Assembly: GCF_003482105.1 (NCBI RefSeq)
Contig: NZ_QULM01000004.1
Location: 135,508-199,507 of the forward strand
Origin: Coprococcus sp. OM04-5BH
Lineage (GTDB): Bacteria > Bacillota > Clostridia > Lachnospirales > Lachnospiraceae
Reading direction: 5' to 3'
Length of the DNA: 64,000 nucleotides
Shown here: one piece after another, positions 45,770 to 54,820 of the stretch
How the letters are laid out: each line of letters starts with the position of its first letter
Position numbering within the stretch: position 1 is the first letter of the stretch
Translations under genes and position numbers: made by a program
The notes under the pieces: model-generated
Told to the model about the DNA's origin: nothing
The model's input: only the letters and a program-made list of their open reading frames with translations
The model's database searches: none

Positions 45770-47308
45770 ATGAAGAAAAGTTTTGTCAGAAGAGCGGTGG
45801 CTCTTTCCATGATTGGTGTAATGATGCTTTCAGGCGCAGCAACCGGCTGTGGCAAGAAGAAAGTGGATTACAATATTGATGATGAAAATGGCGGCTCTGA
45901 GAATGGCGGCAGTGGAGACAGTGGAGAGTTAAGAGCAAAGGTTAAGGCACCGGAATCCTACACCGGAGATATACCGGTTGGAAACTCAGGATTATCAAGC
46001 ATTAAGATAAATGCCGAGAAAATAGAGATACCTAATGCGTCCACTATGTCAGTAGTATATTGTGAGCCGCTGTCATACGATAGTGATTATAAGAAGACAC
46101 TGGCAGAGAGCTTTTTTGACAAGAGTAAAGGAATATATAAGTACGATTATGAAAAGCCGATCAGGGAAGATGTCCAGAAGGAGCTGGATGTATATCAGGC
46201 AATGCTTGATGATGCAAATGCAGCAGGCGACACGGAGAATGCCCAGTGGATCGGTGATACCGTAAATTCCTTAAAGAGTGACCTTGCCAAGGCTACAGAT
46301 GAAAGAGAACCGGTGGGGGATACATATGATAGTGATAGTTATATAGGTTATATAGGCGATCAACTGTATGAACTTGATATGTATGGAGACAGCTCAGGAG
46401 CTAACGGCAGTGCAAGTATAGCACCGTATCCGTACATTACCATTAAGGATATCAGGCCCCATGACGATTGCTATAATGTTTCTTATTACGGCGATGATTA
46501 TAATTCATACGACCTGGAGAACCAGAGTGACATGACAAAGGACGAGGCTGTTTCATATGCAACCTCTTATCTGGCAGATCTTGGTTTTAAGGATGCAATG
46601 CTTAAGAGCTGTTCACCGCTTATATGGGACTATTATGATTATGCTGGCAACACCCTGGCAGAGGAATGTGACGGATGGTCCATCACATTTGTCAAGTCAG
46701 TGGATAATGTGCCTATATATAGTCCGGATGTATGGAATTTAGATTACCTTGATACAAATAATGTATGGTACACAACCAGTGACCAGACTATTAATTTGAG
46801 TATATATAATGGCAGTGCCTTCCAGGTGAACATAAACTACTCTCTTAATACAATTAAGGAGGATAGTGATGTGGAGCTTCTTAGCTGGGATGAGATATTA
46901 AAGAGTGCCCAGGAGAAGATACCTGAGTTTTATAAGGACAATAAGACATCATATCTTGATCTTGAATTTGATAAGGTTAAGCTTACCTATTTCAGAGTCA
47001 AGGATGAAGATACAACAGGTCAGTATAAGCTTATTCCTGTGTGGGCATTTATTTCAACCAGTTATGGAGATGAAGAAGGCGATACTTCAACAGAGGAGGA
47101 TACAGAGGAGGATACAGAGGATAGTGCGTTTGAAGATTCATATCCGACACAGCTTATTCTTATAAATGCCATGGATGGCAGTCTCATAGACGTTGCGTCT
47201 CAGTTAGAGGGTGAGAGCTATGATTCCGATGACGTTACAAGTAGCACAATATCCGATGATGGATCCTTTGCAGTGGAGAAGGAAGTAGATGAAGGGGATA
47301 TCCAGTAA
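45770..47308 (+). CDS. Secreted lipoprotein of the export operon (DUF6034-like)
   Basis: This 512-residue protein has a signal peptide ending SGAATGCG (lipobox). A Gly/Ser/Asn-rich linker follows, then a large Tyr/Asp-rich domain, and a Thr/Glu repeat near residue 435 (EEDTEEDTEDS). Its tail is acidic. The layout is like the DUF6034 lipoproteins of clostridia, though I cannot confirm the family. Being last in the adaptor/ABC operon, it may be a sensor, substrate or surface partner of the transporter. A strong terminator follows. Confidence 0.7.
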   Translation: MKKSFVRRAVALSMIGVMMLSGAATGCGKKKVDYNIDDENGGSENGGSGDSGELRAKVKAPESYTGDIPVGNSGLSSIKINAEKIEIPNASTMSVVYCEPLSYDSDYKKTLAESFFDKSKGIYKYDYEKPIREDVQKELDVYQAMLDDANAAGDTENAQWIGDTVNSLKSDLAKATDEREPVGDTYDSDSYIGYIGDQLYELDMYGDSSGANGSASIAPYPYITIKDIRPHDDCYNVSYYGDDYNSYDLENQSDMTKDEAVSYATSYLADLGFKDAMLKSCSPLIWDYYDYAGNTLAEECDGWSITFVKSVDNVPIYSPDVWNLDYLDTNNVWYTTSDQTINLSIYNGSAFQVNINYSLNTIKEDSDVELLSWDEILKSAQEKIPEFYKDNKTSYLDLEFDKVKLTYFRVKDEDTTGQYKLIPVWAFISTSYGDEEGDTSTEEDTEEDTEDSAFEDSYPTQLILINAMDGSLIDVASQLEGESYDSDDVTSSTISDDGSFAVEKEVDEGDIQ

Positions 47309-47340
47309 AAAGGAATAATTGAATAATAGAACTGCGAAAA

Positions 47341-47377
47341 GACGTGTGGAGTTTTTTTACTTCACACGTCTTTTTTT
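47341..47377 (+). terminator. Strong terminator of the export operon
   Basis: GACGTGTGGAGT pairs with ACTTCACACGTC, followed by seven T. Confidence 0.92.
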
Positions 47378-47378
47378 G

Positions 47379-47520
47379 TTATGGCAACGAGTCAAGTGCA
47401 ACATGCTTGCATGTGTGCATTTGACGACTGCTGATCAGCGGATAAAACTCGCAAAGCGTGTTTTATCGCGGTAATGATGTCTGTGGCATGGTTGCTGTTC
47501 CATGCCGTTGTTATGGTAAA
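47379..47520. repeat. Cluster of three hairpins between operons
   Basis: Within the 314-bp gap are GTCAA-TGCA-ATGC pairing with GCAT-TGCA-TTGAC (47393-47427), GCG-ATAAAAC with GTTTTAT-CGC (~47437-47470), and GGCATGG with CCATGCC (~47485-47506). GTAATGATGTCTG links it to the dispersed element family. No gene is seen. Confidence 0.6.
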
Positions 47521-47539
47521 AAATTATCAATATCACATG

Positions 47540-47568
47540 TTGACAAATACCCTATAGGGGTATACTAT
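47540..47568 (+). promoter_or_regulatory. csoR-copA promoter with CsoR operator
   Basis: TTGACA (47540-47545), 17-bp spacer and TACTAT (47563-47568). The spacer holds the pseudo-palindrome TACCCTATAGGGGTA (47548-47562), the G-tract form of CsoR boxes. CsoR bound here would block RNA polymerase until copper arrives. Confidence 0.88.
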
Positions 47569-47622
47569 ATGAGCGTAATAAAGAGAGATAAGAATAATTA
47601 TATTAAGAAAGGCAGATATTAA

Positions 47623-47955
47623 ATGGATAAAGAAGAAAAAGATAAATGCTGCTGCGGACTGGTGTCAGATGTTGAAGGCAGGATCAAGGAACGCAGTGAT
47701 GATGAGAAGAAGAAGCTTGTGAACAGACTGAACAGGATCGAGGGACAGATAAGAGGCGTCAAGAATATGTTGGAGACAGACGCTTATTGCACAGATATAC
47801 TGATCCAGGTGTCAGCCATAAGTGCAGCCCTCAACAGCTTTAATAAAGAGCTGCTGGCAAGACATATAAGAACCTGTGTGGCAACAGATATAAGAGAAGG
47901 AAGAGACGATTCCATGGAGGATCTTCTTAAGACTATCCAGAAACTTATGAAATAG
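47623..47955 (+). CDS. csoR: Copper-sensing repressor, CsoR/RcnR family
   Basis: This 110-residue all-helical regulator has LVNRLNRIEGQIRGVKNMLE (DNA-contact helix), AYCTDILIQVSAI (first Cys ligand) and LLARHIRTCV (His and second Cys), which together give the Cys-His-Cys copper site of CsoR. The N-terminus has an extra CCC cluster. A CsoR-type operator sits in the promoter. It lies 38 bp before copA. Confidence 0.93.
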   Translation: MDKEEKDKCCCGLVSDVEGRIKERSDDEKKKLVNRLNRIEGQIRGVKNMLETDAYCTDILIQVSAISAALNSFNKELLARHIRTCVATDIREGRDDSMEDLLKTIQKLMK

Positions 47956-47993
47956 TCAGATATACAAATAACGTGAAAGGGGTTGACATAACT

Positions 47994-50720
47994 ATGGACA
48001 AATATAATGTAACAGGGATGACCTGCAGTGCCTGCAGCAGCAGAGTAGAAAAAGCTGTAAGCAAGGTTCCGGGAGTTGATATGTGTCAGGTCAATCTCCT
48101 GACCAATTCAATGAATGTAGAGGGAACAGCCACCGGCGAAAGTATAATCCAGGCTGTTGAGAAGGCAGGGTATGGTGCGTCTCTGGCGGCGGGACGTAAG
48201 TCTGCCGCAGGTGGTGGTGGTAACGGAGCAGCCGTCTCAGGAAAAAACAGCACATCCGCCACAGTCGGAGCCACGGACTCAGTAGATAAGGAAACAAAAA
48301 AGATGTGGAAGAGGCTCATATCCTCAGTGATCCTTCTGATACCTCTTATGTATGTGTCTATGGGACATGTAATGTGGGATTGGCCTCTGCCGTCATTTTT
48401 TGATGGCAATCATATCGCCATGGGATTGGTTGAAATGCTCATAGCGGGTATCATCATGGTCATAAACCAGAAGTTTTTCATAAGTGGCTTTAAGGCTGCT
48501 GTGAATCTGGCACCTAATATGGATACACTGGTAGCAATGGGCTCCGGGGTATCATTTGCATATAGTTTCGTGGAGCTTATGGCTATGACGGACGCATACC
48601 TTAAGGGCAACGAGGAGCTGGTAATGCATTATATGCACAACCTGTACTTTGAGTCAGCAGCCATGATCGTGACACTTATCACCATAGGAAAGACACTTGA
48701 GGCATACTCCAAGGGTAAGACCACCAACGCCATAAAAGGACTTATGGAGCTGGCACCTAAGACTGCAAATGTTATCCGTGACGGAGAAGAGAAGAAGATC
48801 GCAGCCGATGAAGTGGCGGTGGGCGATATATTCGTAGTAAGACCCGGAGAAAGCATACCGGTTGACGGACAGGTAATAGAAGGAAACAGTGCAGTGGATG
48901 AATCAGCACTGTCCGGAGAAAGTATCCCTGTTGATAAGGAGCCGGACAGCAAGGTCAGCGCAGCTACCATTAATATGTCAGGCTTCCTTAAGTGCCGCGC
49001 TACAAGAGTTGGAGAGGATACCACCCTTTCCCAGATAATCGCCATGGTGGGAGACGCAGCATCGGGAAAGGCACCGATAGCCAAGATCGCCGATAAGGTA
49101 TCGGGTATATTTGTCCCAACGGTACTTGTACTGGCACTGATCACTATTATTGTCTGGATAATAGCAGGAAAGGATACAGCCTTCGTACTTTCACGAGGAA
49201 TATCCGTTCTTGTAATAAGCTGCCCATGTGCCCTTGGTCTTGCGACACCTGTAGCCATAATGGTTGGAAATGGTGTAGGAGCAAGAAATGGTATACTGTT
49301 TAAGACCGCCGCTGCCCTGGAGGCAACAGGAAGATGTAACACTATAGTTCTTGATAAGACCGGTACAATTACAAATGGTACTCCGGTAGTTACAGATATT
49401 GCCTGTGCACCGGGAGTAGAGCTTCAGGAGCTGCTGCAGGCTGCCTATACATTGGAGCAGTACAGTGAACATCCTCTTGCAAAGGCTGTAAATGAACGCT
49501 GCATGAGAGATAATGTGAAGCTTCTTAGTATTACAGATTTTGAAAATGTACCGGGTAAGGGTATACGCGGAACCATAAGCGGAAACAGGTATATAGCCGG
49601 AAACTATAATTATGTAAACCATAATGGCATAATATCAGAAGAGGCAGAAAGACAGTCGGATTTATTTGCTGATGAGGGAAAGACTCCATTGTTCTTCGCA
49701 AGAACTGATGAAACAGGAAAGTGGCAGCTCCTTGGTATTATCGCAGTCGCCGATGTAGTTAAGGAAGACAGCGTGGAAACCATAAGAGAGCTTAAGGAAA
49801 TGAACTTCAAGGTGATCATGCTGACAGGTGATAACGAGAAAACTGCAAATGCCATAGGCAGACAGGTAGGTGTAGATGAGGTTATAGCCGGGGTTCTCCC
49901 TGACGGAAAGGAAGAGAAGATAAGAGAACTCATGAAGTCTGGTAAGGTTATAATGGTTGGGGACGGAATAAATGACGCCCCTGCCCTGACCAGAGCAGAT
50001 ATAGGTATAGCCATAGGAGCAGGAACCGATATTGCCATAGACGCAGCAGATGTGGTACTTATGCAGAAGGGACTTAACTCAGTGGCAAGAGCCATAAGGT
50101 TATCCCATGGTACCATAAGAAATATCAAGGAAAACCTTTTCTGGGCATTTATCTACAATGTTATAGGAATACCTATTGCTGCCGGTGTTTATTATCCTAT
50201 ATGGGGCCTTACATTAAACCCTATGTTTGGAGCATTTGCCATGAGTCTGTCATCGGTATGTGTGGTTATGAATGCCCTGAGACTCAACCTTGTGAAGCTG
50301 GATGGCAGAAACAGACAGCAGAAGGAAAATAAAACTTTAGAAAAAGTTAATGGTATTTCGGTGGTTGAAAATGTTATATTTATGAAGTATCATAATGTGG
50401 AAAAAAATGGAAGCACAGAGGATACAGATATAAATAATAAAAATTCGGTTAATCCATATAAAGCAGAGAATACTGCTATAGAAAATAATGTAAATAAGGA
50501 GAATGAAAAAATGACAAAGACAATGAATATAAACGGTATGATGTGTAAGCACTGTGAGGCAGCAGTTAAAAAAGCACTTGAGGCATTGCCACAGGTTGAC
50601 AGTGCTGTTGCAGATCACGAGAAGAAGACAGCAGTAGTAACTCTTAACAGCGATATTGATGACAGTATTTTAAAGAAGACAGTAGAAGAGCTGGAGTACC
50701 AGGTGGTCTCAATATCATAA
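47994..50720 (+). CDS. copA: Copper-exporting P1B-type ATPase with C-terminal CopZ module
   Basis: The start is set at ATG 47994 behind AAAGGGG, giving 908 residues. An N-terminal heavy-metal domain has GMTCSACS. The ATPase core shows SGESIPVDKE, the transmembrane metal site SCPCALGLATP, phosphorylation motif DKTGTITNG and GDGINDAPAL. After the last helices (~residue 770) a ~60-residue Asn/Lys/Glu-rich linker leads to a second metal domain, NINGMMCKHCEAAVKKAL, at the C-terminus. This position is uncommon and looks like fusion with the copper chaperone gene copZ. Copper export under CsoR control is clear. Confidence 0.95.
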   Translation: MDKYNVTGMTCSACSSRVEKAVSKVPGVDMCQVNLLTNSMNVEGTATGESIIQAVEKAGYGASLAAGRKSAAGGGGNGAAVSGKNSTSATVGATDSVDKETKKMWKRLISSVILLIPLMYVSMGHVMWDWPLPSFFDGNHIAMGLVEMLIAGIIMVINQKFFISGFKAAVNLAPNMDTLVAMGSGVSFAYSFVELMAMTDAYLKGNEELVMHYMHNLYFESAAMIVTLITIGKTLEAYSKGKTTNAIKGLMELAPKTANVIRDGEEKKIAADEVAVGDIFVVRPGESIPVDGQVIEGNSAVDESALSGESIPVDKEPDSKVSAATINMSGFLKCRATRVGEDTTLSQIIAMVGDAASGKAPIAKIADKVSGIFVPTVLVLALITIIVWIIAGKDTAFVLSRGISVLVISCPCALGLATPVAIMVGNGVGARNGILFKTAAALEATGRCNTIVLDKTGTITNGTPVVTDIACAPGVELQELLQAAYTLEQYSEHPLAKAVNERCMRDNVKLLSITDFENVPGKGIRGTISGNRYIAGNYNYVNHNGIISEEAERQSDLFADEGKTPLFFARTDETGKWQLLGIIAVADVVKEDSVETIRELKEMNFKVIMLTGDNEKTANAIGRQVGVDEVIAGVLPDGKEEKIRELMKSGKVIMVGDGINDAPALTRADIGIAIGAGTDIAIDAADVVLMQKGLNSVARAIRLSHGTIRNIKENLFWAFIYNVIGIPIAAGVYYPIWGLTLNPMFGAFAMSLSSVCVVMNALRLNLVKLDGRNRQQKENKTLEKVNGISVVENVIFMKYHNVEKNGSTEDTDINNKNSVNPYKAENTAIENNVNKENEKMTKTMNINGMMCKHCEAAVKKALEALPQVDSAVADHEKKTAVVTLNSDIDDSILKKTVEELEYQVVSIS
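50511..50720 (+). CDS. copZ: Possible internally initiated CopZ copper chaperone
   Basis: Inside copA, AAGGAG (50496-50501) lies nine bases before an in-frame ATG at 50511. From there 69 residues encode a complete CopZ-like domain with MCKHC. Length and start are those of a free copper chaperone. A free CopZ could be made along with the fused form. This is an inference; ordinary fusion is the alternative. Confidence 0.5.
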   Translation: MTKTMNINGMMCKHCEAAVKKALEALPQVDSAVADHEKKTAVVTLNSDIDDSILKKTVEELEYQVVSIS

Positions 50721-50789
50721 GGGAAAAAGAAACAAAGGATTAAGAACACATATAATAATAGAAGAAACAGGAATAAACAGGTATAGGGT

Positions 50790-52313
50790 ATGAAGAAGTT
50801 TTTTAATTTGCTGTTCAGCAGGATGGTCATGACCGCATTGCTGGTGGTGATCCAGATAGTATTTTTCATTGTTCAGCTTATAATCTTAAAATCATATAGT
50901 GTGTATATAAATATAGGACTTACCATATTAAGTATTGTTGTGGGAGCTTATATTATATCCAGGGATATGAATCCATCTATTAAGCTGGCGTGGATAGTTC
51001 CTATTATGATGTTCCCGCTGTTTGGTGGACTTCTCTATATACTGTATGGACATGTGGTGATTCCAAGAAAGCTCAAGAAAAATCTTCTTCGTATAAAAGA
51101 GCAGGAGGTTTACGAGGATCTCTACGGGGTTGACTCCAACAGTGCAGAGATCCTTGTGGATGATCCGCCCTACAGGCTCATGAAATATACCGAGAAATAC
51201 TCCAAGGCACCTGTATATAAAGGTGGAGTTGAGAAGTATTACTCCATGGGGGATAAGGTATTTCCTGATTTAATTCATGATCTGGAGCACGCAAAAAAAT
51301 ACATTTTTCTGGAGTTCTTCATAATAAATCATGGTAAGGTATGGGATGATATCCTTGAAGTCCTGGTGAAGAAGGTTGCTGAGGGTGTAGAAGTCAGAGT
51401 CATATATGATGATGTGGGTTCTGTGTTTTATGTAAACAAGAATTACTGGAAAGAGCTGGAGAAGATGGGAATAAAGTGTATCTGTTTTAACCAGATCTTC
51501 CCATTTATGGCTACCATACTGAACAACAGGGATCATAGAAAGATAGCGGTAATAGATGGAAATATTGCCTATACCGGAGGCTTTAACCTTTCGGATGAAT
51601 ATGCCAATATCACGCATCCCTTTGGCACATGGAAGGATAGCGGTATAAGGATGGAGGGCGGAGCAGCCTTCAGATTTACCATAATGTTCCTTCAGATGTG
51701 GAATACCTCAAGATTTACAGAGGCAAGCTACAAACGCTTTATCCCTGAGATAAAGGAGCACCCGCATATAGGTTATCTTCAGCCATATTATTCAAATCCC
51801 TTAAGTGTAGAGCATGCAGGGGAGAGCATATATCTGCAGGTGATAAATGACGCAAGAAATTACATCTATGTATTTACCCCTTACTTCATTACGGGAAGTG
51901 AATTGATGATGGCTATAAAGCTTGCAGCTAAGCGTGGGATAGATGTAAGGATAGTTACTCCGGGAATACCGGATAAGAAGTTTATATACAGGATGACTCA
52001 GTCAAGCTATAAGGAGCTTGTGGAGGCAGGTGTAAGGATATATCAATATAAGCCGGGATTTATACATTCCAAGGTCATACTTTGTGATGACAGTCTCGCT
52101 TCAGTCGGCAGTATAAATATGGATAACCGAAGCTTCTACCATCACTTTGAGTGTGGAGTACTTATATATATGAGTAAGGTTATCGCTGACATCAAAAGAG
52201 ATTTTCTTCAAACCTTTGATGAATGTGATGAGATAGATGTAAGCTGGTGCAACAGAAGACGGTCAAGAATGTTGGTGGATGCAGTTCTGAAATTATTATC
52301 TCCATTACTGTAG
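50790..52313 (+). CDS. cls: Cardiolipin synthase
   Basis: This 507-residue phospholipase-D-type enzyme joins phosphatidylglycerol to form cardiolipin. Two to three N-terminal membrane helices (~10-85) precede two HKD motifs: NRDHRKIAVIDG (~247) and FIHSKVILCDD (~425), each with its downstream GGFNLSDEY or GSINMDNRSF. The length is standard. The ribosome site is weak (TATAGGGT). It follows copA by ~70 bp without a clear terminator, so some read-through is possible. Confidence 0.93.
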   Translation: MKKFFNLLFSRMVMTALLVVIQIVFFIVQLIILKSYSVYINIGLTILSIVVGAYIISRDMNPSIKLAWIVPIMMFPLFGGLLYILYGHVVIPRKLKKNLLRIKEQEVYEDLYGVDSNSAEILVDDPPYRLMKYTEKYSKAPVYKGGVEKYYSMGDKVFPDLIHDLEHAKKYIFLEFFIINHGKVWDDILEVLVKKVAEGVEVRVIYDDVGSVFYVNKNYWKELEKMGIKCICFNQIFPFMATILNNRDHRKIAVIDGNIAYTGGFNLSDEYANITHPFGTWKDSGIRMEGGAAFRFTIMFLQMWNTSRFTEASYKRFIPEIKEHPHIGYLQPYYSNPLSVEHAGESIYLQVINDARNYIYVFTPYFITGSELMMAIKLAAKRGIDVRIVTPGIPDKKFIYRMTQSSYKELVEAGVRIYQYKPGFIHSKVILCDDSLASVGSINMDNRSFYHHFECGVLIYMSKVIADIKRDFLQTFDECDEIDVSWCNRRRSRMLVDAVLKLLSPLL

Positions 52314-52383
52314 CCAATATTATATGCCGGTGGTATAATATCAAAAGTCAAGATTAATAGAAGCTGCGGAGTGATTGCTATAT

Positions 52384-54087
52384 ATGAAGGCTGTAGAGAG
52401 AAAAAGTGATTTGAATAAAAGAAATAGCCAAGATAAAAACAAACACTATTCGGTAAATAAAACAATAAAGGTTGACAGTGGTTCCGGTCGTTTAATGACC
52501 GGTATTACGTCAGCCTTTTTGTTGTATATGCTGGTAATATATCCACTGGCTCTTCATGATCATTACTTTGATATTACATATACAAAATACACCGTATTTA
52601 AGGTGGGCATGATATTATTTGCCGTAATATGGGCAATGGGACTTGTGATAGTACTTACCGGTATAAATGCCGGAGGCATGAAAGGAAGACATGCAGGTGG
52701 AAATGTCAAGGTCGGCACAATGGATAAGCTTAAGGCGGTAATATGTGATGGCGTGTATGGAACTGACATTTGTATGGTACTGTTCTTTATTTCGGGGGTA
52801 ATGTCATTCATAATGGCGGAGGATAAGAAAAATGCATTTACCGGAGCACAGGGAAGATACTGTGGTCTGGCATTTATGATACTTATATTTATAATGTATA
52901 TTATTGTGTCTGCCAGAGTGAGCAATATGGAGAAGATGTGGTCTCTTATAAGTATGGTATTTGTCCTGGTTTCCTCTGTCACATTTATTATTGCAATACT
53001 TCAGAATATTGGATTTGATCCCTTTAAGCTTCTTGATGGTATAAACAGGAAGCAGAGGAATATATATGTGTCCACATTTGGCAATATTGATATATTCGGA
53101 AGCTTTATATGTATAGCATTGCCGTTGTTTATGGGACTTTATGTTACAGAGAAAAGTAACATAAAGAGGATAGTATACGGCATTGGAGTATTTGCAGGTT
53201 TCATGGCATTTATCCCTGCAAATGCTGACGTGGTGTTCGCCGGTGTGGGAGCGACTGTAATAGCAGTATTATTTGCAACTGTGTATATGGAGAGAGTGGA
53301 CCGGTTATTTGAGCTTGTGATGCTTGGCTCAGGCGGGTATCTAGGTATGGTGTTACTTAGAATGCTAGTGGGTACTAATGGGGCAAAGATAACAGGCTTT
53401 AACAGGCTGGCAGAGCATCCGGCATTGCTTGTGATCATATTTGCAGTGGTATTGTTCATACGACTTATTATTCAGGTTTACATAAATAGAAACAAAACTG
53501 AAATTTACATAAATGAAAATAAAAGCGAAGTTTACATAAATAAGCAGAAGAACGGAACCGGCATAAAGCTTATCATTGCACTGGCGGTTGTCCTTATATC
53601 AGGAATTGCTGTTATCATATACGGAAGAAAAAATAATCTCGCCATGTTTGATTTTAATGATAAATGGGGATCCTACAGAGGATATATATGGAGACGCGTA
53701 ACAGGATTATACGGTGAGCTTCCGTTTGTACAGAAGATATTCGGACATGGTAATGAGTCCATCCGTTCACTTATGGATGATCGGTTTTATGACGAAATGC
53801 TTCAGGTCACCGGAACAGTATATGACAATGCCCATAATGAGTACCTGCAGTATCTTGTGACACAGGGGTTGCTTGGTATGCTTTCTTATGTCGGTGTGGT
53901 TGGCACCGCTGTCATAACCGGAGTAAAAAAAATAAAGAAGTCACCATATATATTGGGACTTCTCCTTGCCGTGATATCCTACGGAGTTCAGGCAATATTC
54001 AACGTAAACCAGTGTATAACCACCCCGTACATGTTCCTTATGACAGCTATGCTTATAGGCATGTGCAGAAGAGCAACGGAAGAGTAG
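52384..54087 (+). CDS. O-antigen ligase (Wzy_C) family membrane protein
   Basis: The start is probably ATG 52384 (567 residues). About 12 membrane helices are predicted. A large loop between helices has the family's typical W-x-W-RGYIWR block and NAHNEYLQYLVTQGLLGMLSYVG, the conserved Wzy_C region with His. Such proteins join or polymerise surface glycans. Between two helices (residues ~365-393) is a short tandem repeat, QVYINRNKTE, IYINENKSE, VYINKQKN, which encodes TTTACATAAA words. No glycan cluster is adjacent. Confidence 0.82.
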   Translation: MKAVERKSDLNKRNSQDKNKHYSVNKTIKVDSGSGRLMTGITSAFLLYMLVIYPLALHDHYFDITYTKYTVFKVGMILFAVIWAMGLVIVLTGINAGGMKGRHAGGNVKVGTMDKLKAVICDGVYGTDICMVLFFISGVMSFIMAEDKKNAFTGAQGRYCGLAFMILIFIMYIIVSARVSNMEKMWSLISMVFVLVSSVTFIIAILQNIGFDPFKLLDGINRKQRNIYVSTFGNIDIFGSFICIALPLFMGLYVTEKSNIKRIVYGIGVFAGFMAFIPANADVVFAGVGATVIAVLFATVYMERVDRLFELVMLGSGGYLGMVLLRMLVGTNGAKITGFNRLAEHPALLVIIFAVVLFIRLIIQVYINRNKTEIYINENKSEVYINKQKNGTGIKLIIALAVVLISGIAVIIYGRKNNLAMFDFNDKWGSYRGYIWRRVTGLYGELPFVQKIFGHGNESIRSLMDDRFYDEMLQVTGTVYDNAHNEYLQYLVTQGLLGMLSYVGVVGTAVITGVKKIKKSPYILGLLLAVISYGVQAIFNVNQCITTPYMFLMTAMLIGMCRRATEE

Positions 54088-54094
54088 CAGGGCA

Positions 54095-54808
54095 TTAATC
54101 CTTTAACTGGCTTACGAAGGATTTGTAATATGCCTGACCTATAGGGATTGACGTTGGTTTGTTTGGTGTCTTTACTGCAACATACTTGGTTGTCTTGTCA
54201 TAGTTTGCAATAAAGTATTTGTTTACTACATAACTCTTATGACATCTTATAAAGTAGTCTGGGAGCTTTCGCATAATAGCTGCCAGGGAAATATGAGCAG
54301 TGAAAGTTCCTGAAAGGGTATATACTTGTGTATTATGATTGGTACAGCTCATGTATATTATCTCAGACGGAAGCACTCTGAAATGTACTCCTGCCAGGTT
54401 ACGAAAAGGTATAGGCTTCTCGGAAATAATTTTTTTGTCTATAAGCTTCTGGATAGAAGCTGTAAGCTCTGCCGGCTTAAAAGGCTTAACGAGAAAGTCG
54501 AAGCAGTTGGTAGCGTGGATAGCATGGGCTGCCTCTGCAGCATAGCCTGTTAAGAATAATATAGGTGTATTTTCAAACTGCGGAAGCGTACGGATATAAC
54601 TGCCAAGATCAACACCGGTAAGATTGTTGGAGGAATTAAGCTCAATGTCAAGGAGTATAATATCTATGGCTGTATCGCCGGTGAGTAATTCAACGGCTTC
54701 ATCGTAGGTTGATGCAGTAAGACATACTGTGCCCTTAAAAGATTTCTTCACTATTGAAACAATTCCATTAAGCTGATTCATATCATCATCAACAATAAGT
54801 GCGTTCAT
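54095..54808 (-). CDS. LytTR response regulator, AgrA-like
   Basis: This 237-residue protein has a receiver domain with NALIVDDDMNQ (phosphoacceptor pocket), IILLDIEL (Asp ~55) and FLVKPFKP (Lys ~105). The LytTR DNA-binding domain (~140-237) shows YMSCTNHNTQVYT, YFIRCHKSYVVN and TSIPIGQAYY. It lies 12 bp downstream of the histidine kinase gene and is divergent from agrBD, the standard arrangement of an Agr quorum-sensing system. It probably binds the repeats at 56173-56230. A truncated paralogue is at 23301. Confidence 0.93.
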   Translation of the reverse strand: MNALIVDDDMNQLNGIVSIVKKSFKGTVCLTASTYDEAVELLTGDTAIDIILLDIELNSSNNLTGVDLGSYIRTLPQFENTPILFLTGYAAEAAHAIHATNCFDFLVKPFKPAELTASIQKLIDKKIISEKPIPFRNLAGVHFRVLPSEIIYMSCTNHNTQVYTLSGTFTAHISLAAIMRKLPDYFIRCHKSYVVNKYFIANYDKTTKYVAVKTPNKPTSIPIGQAYYKSFVSQLKD

Positions 54809-54820
54809 AACGGTCTCTCC

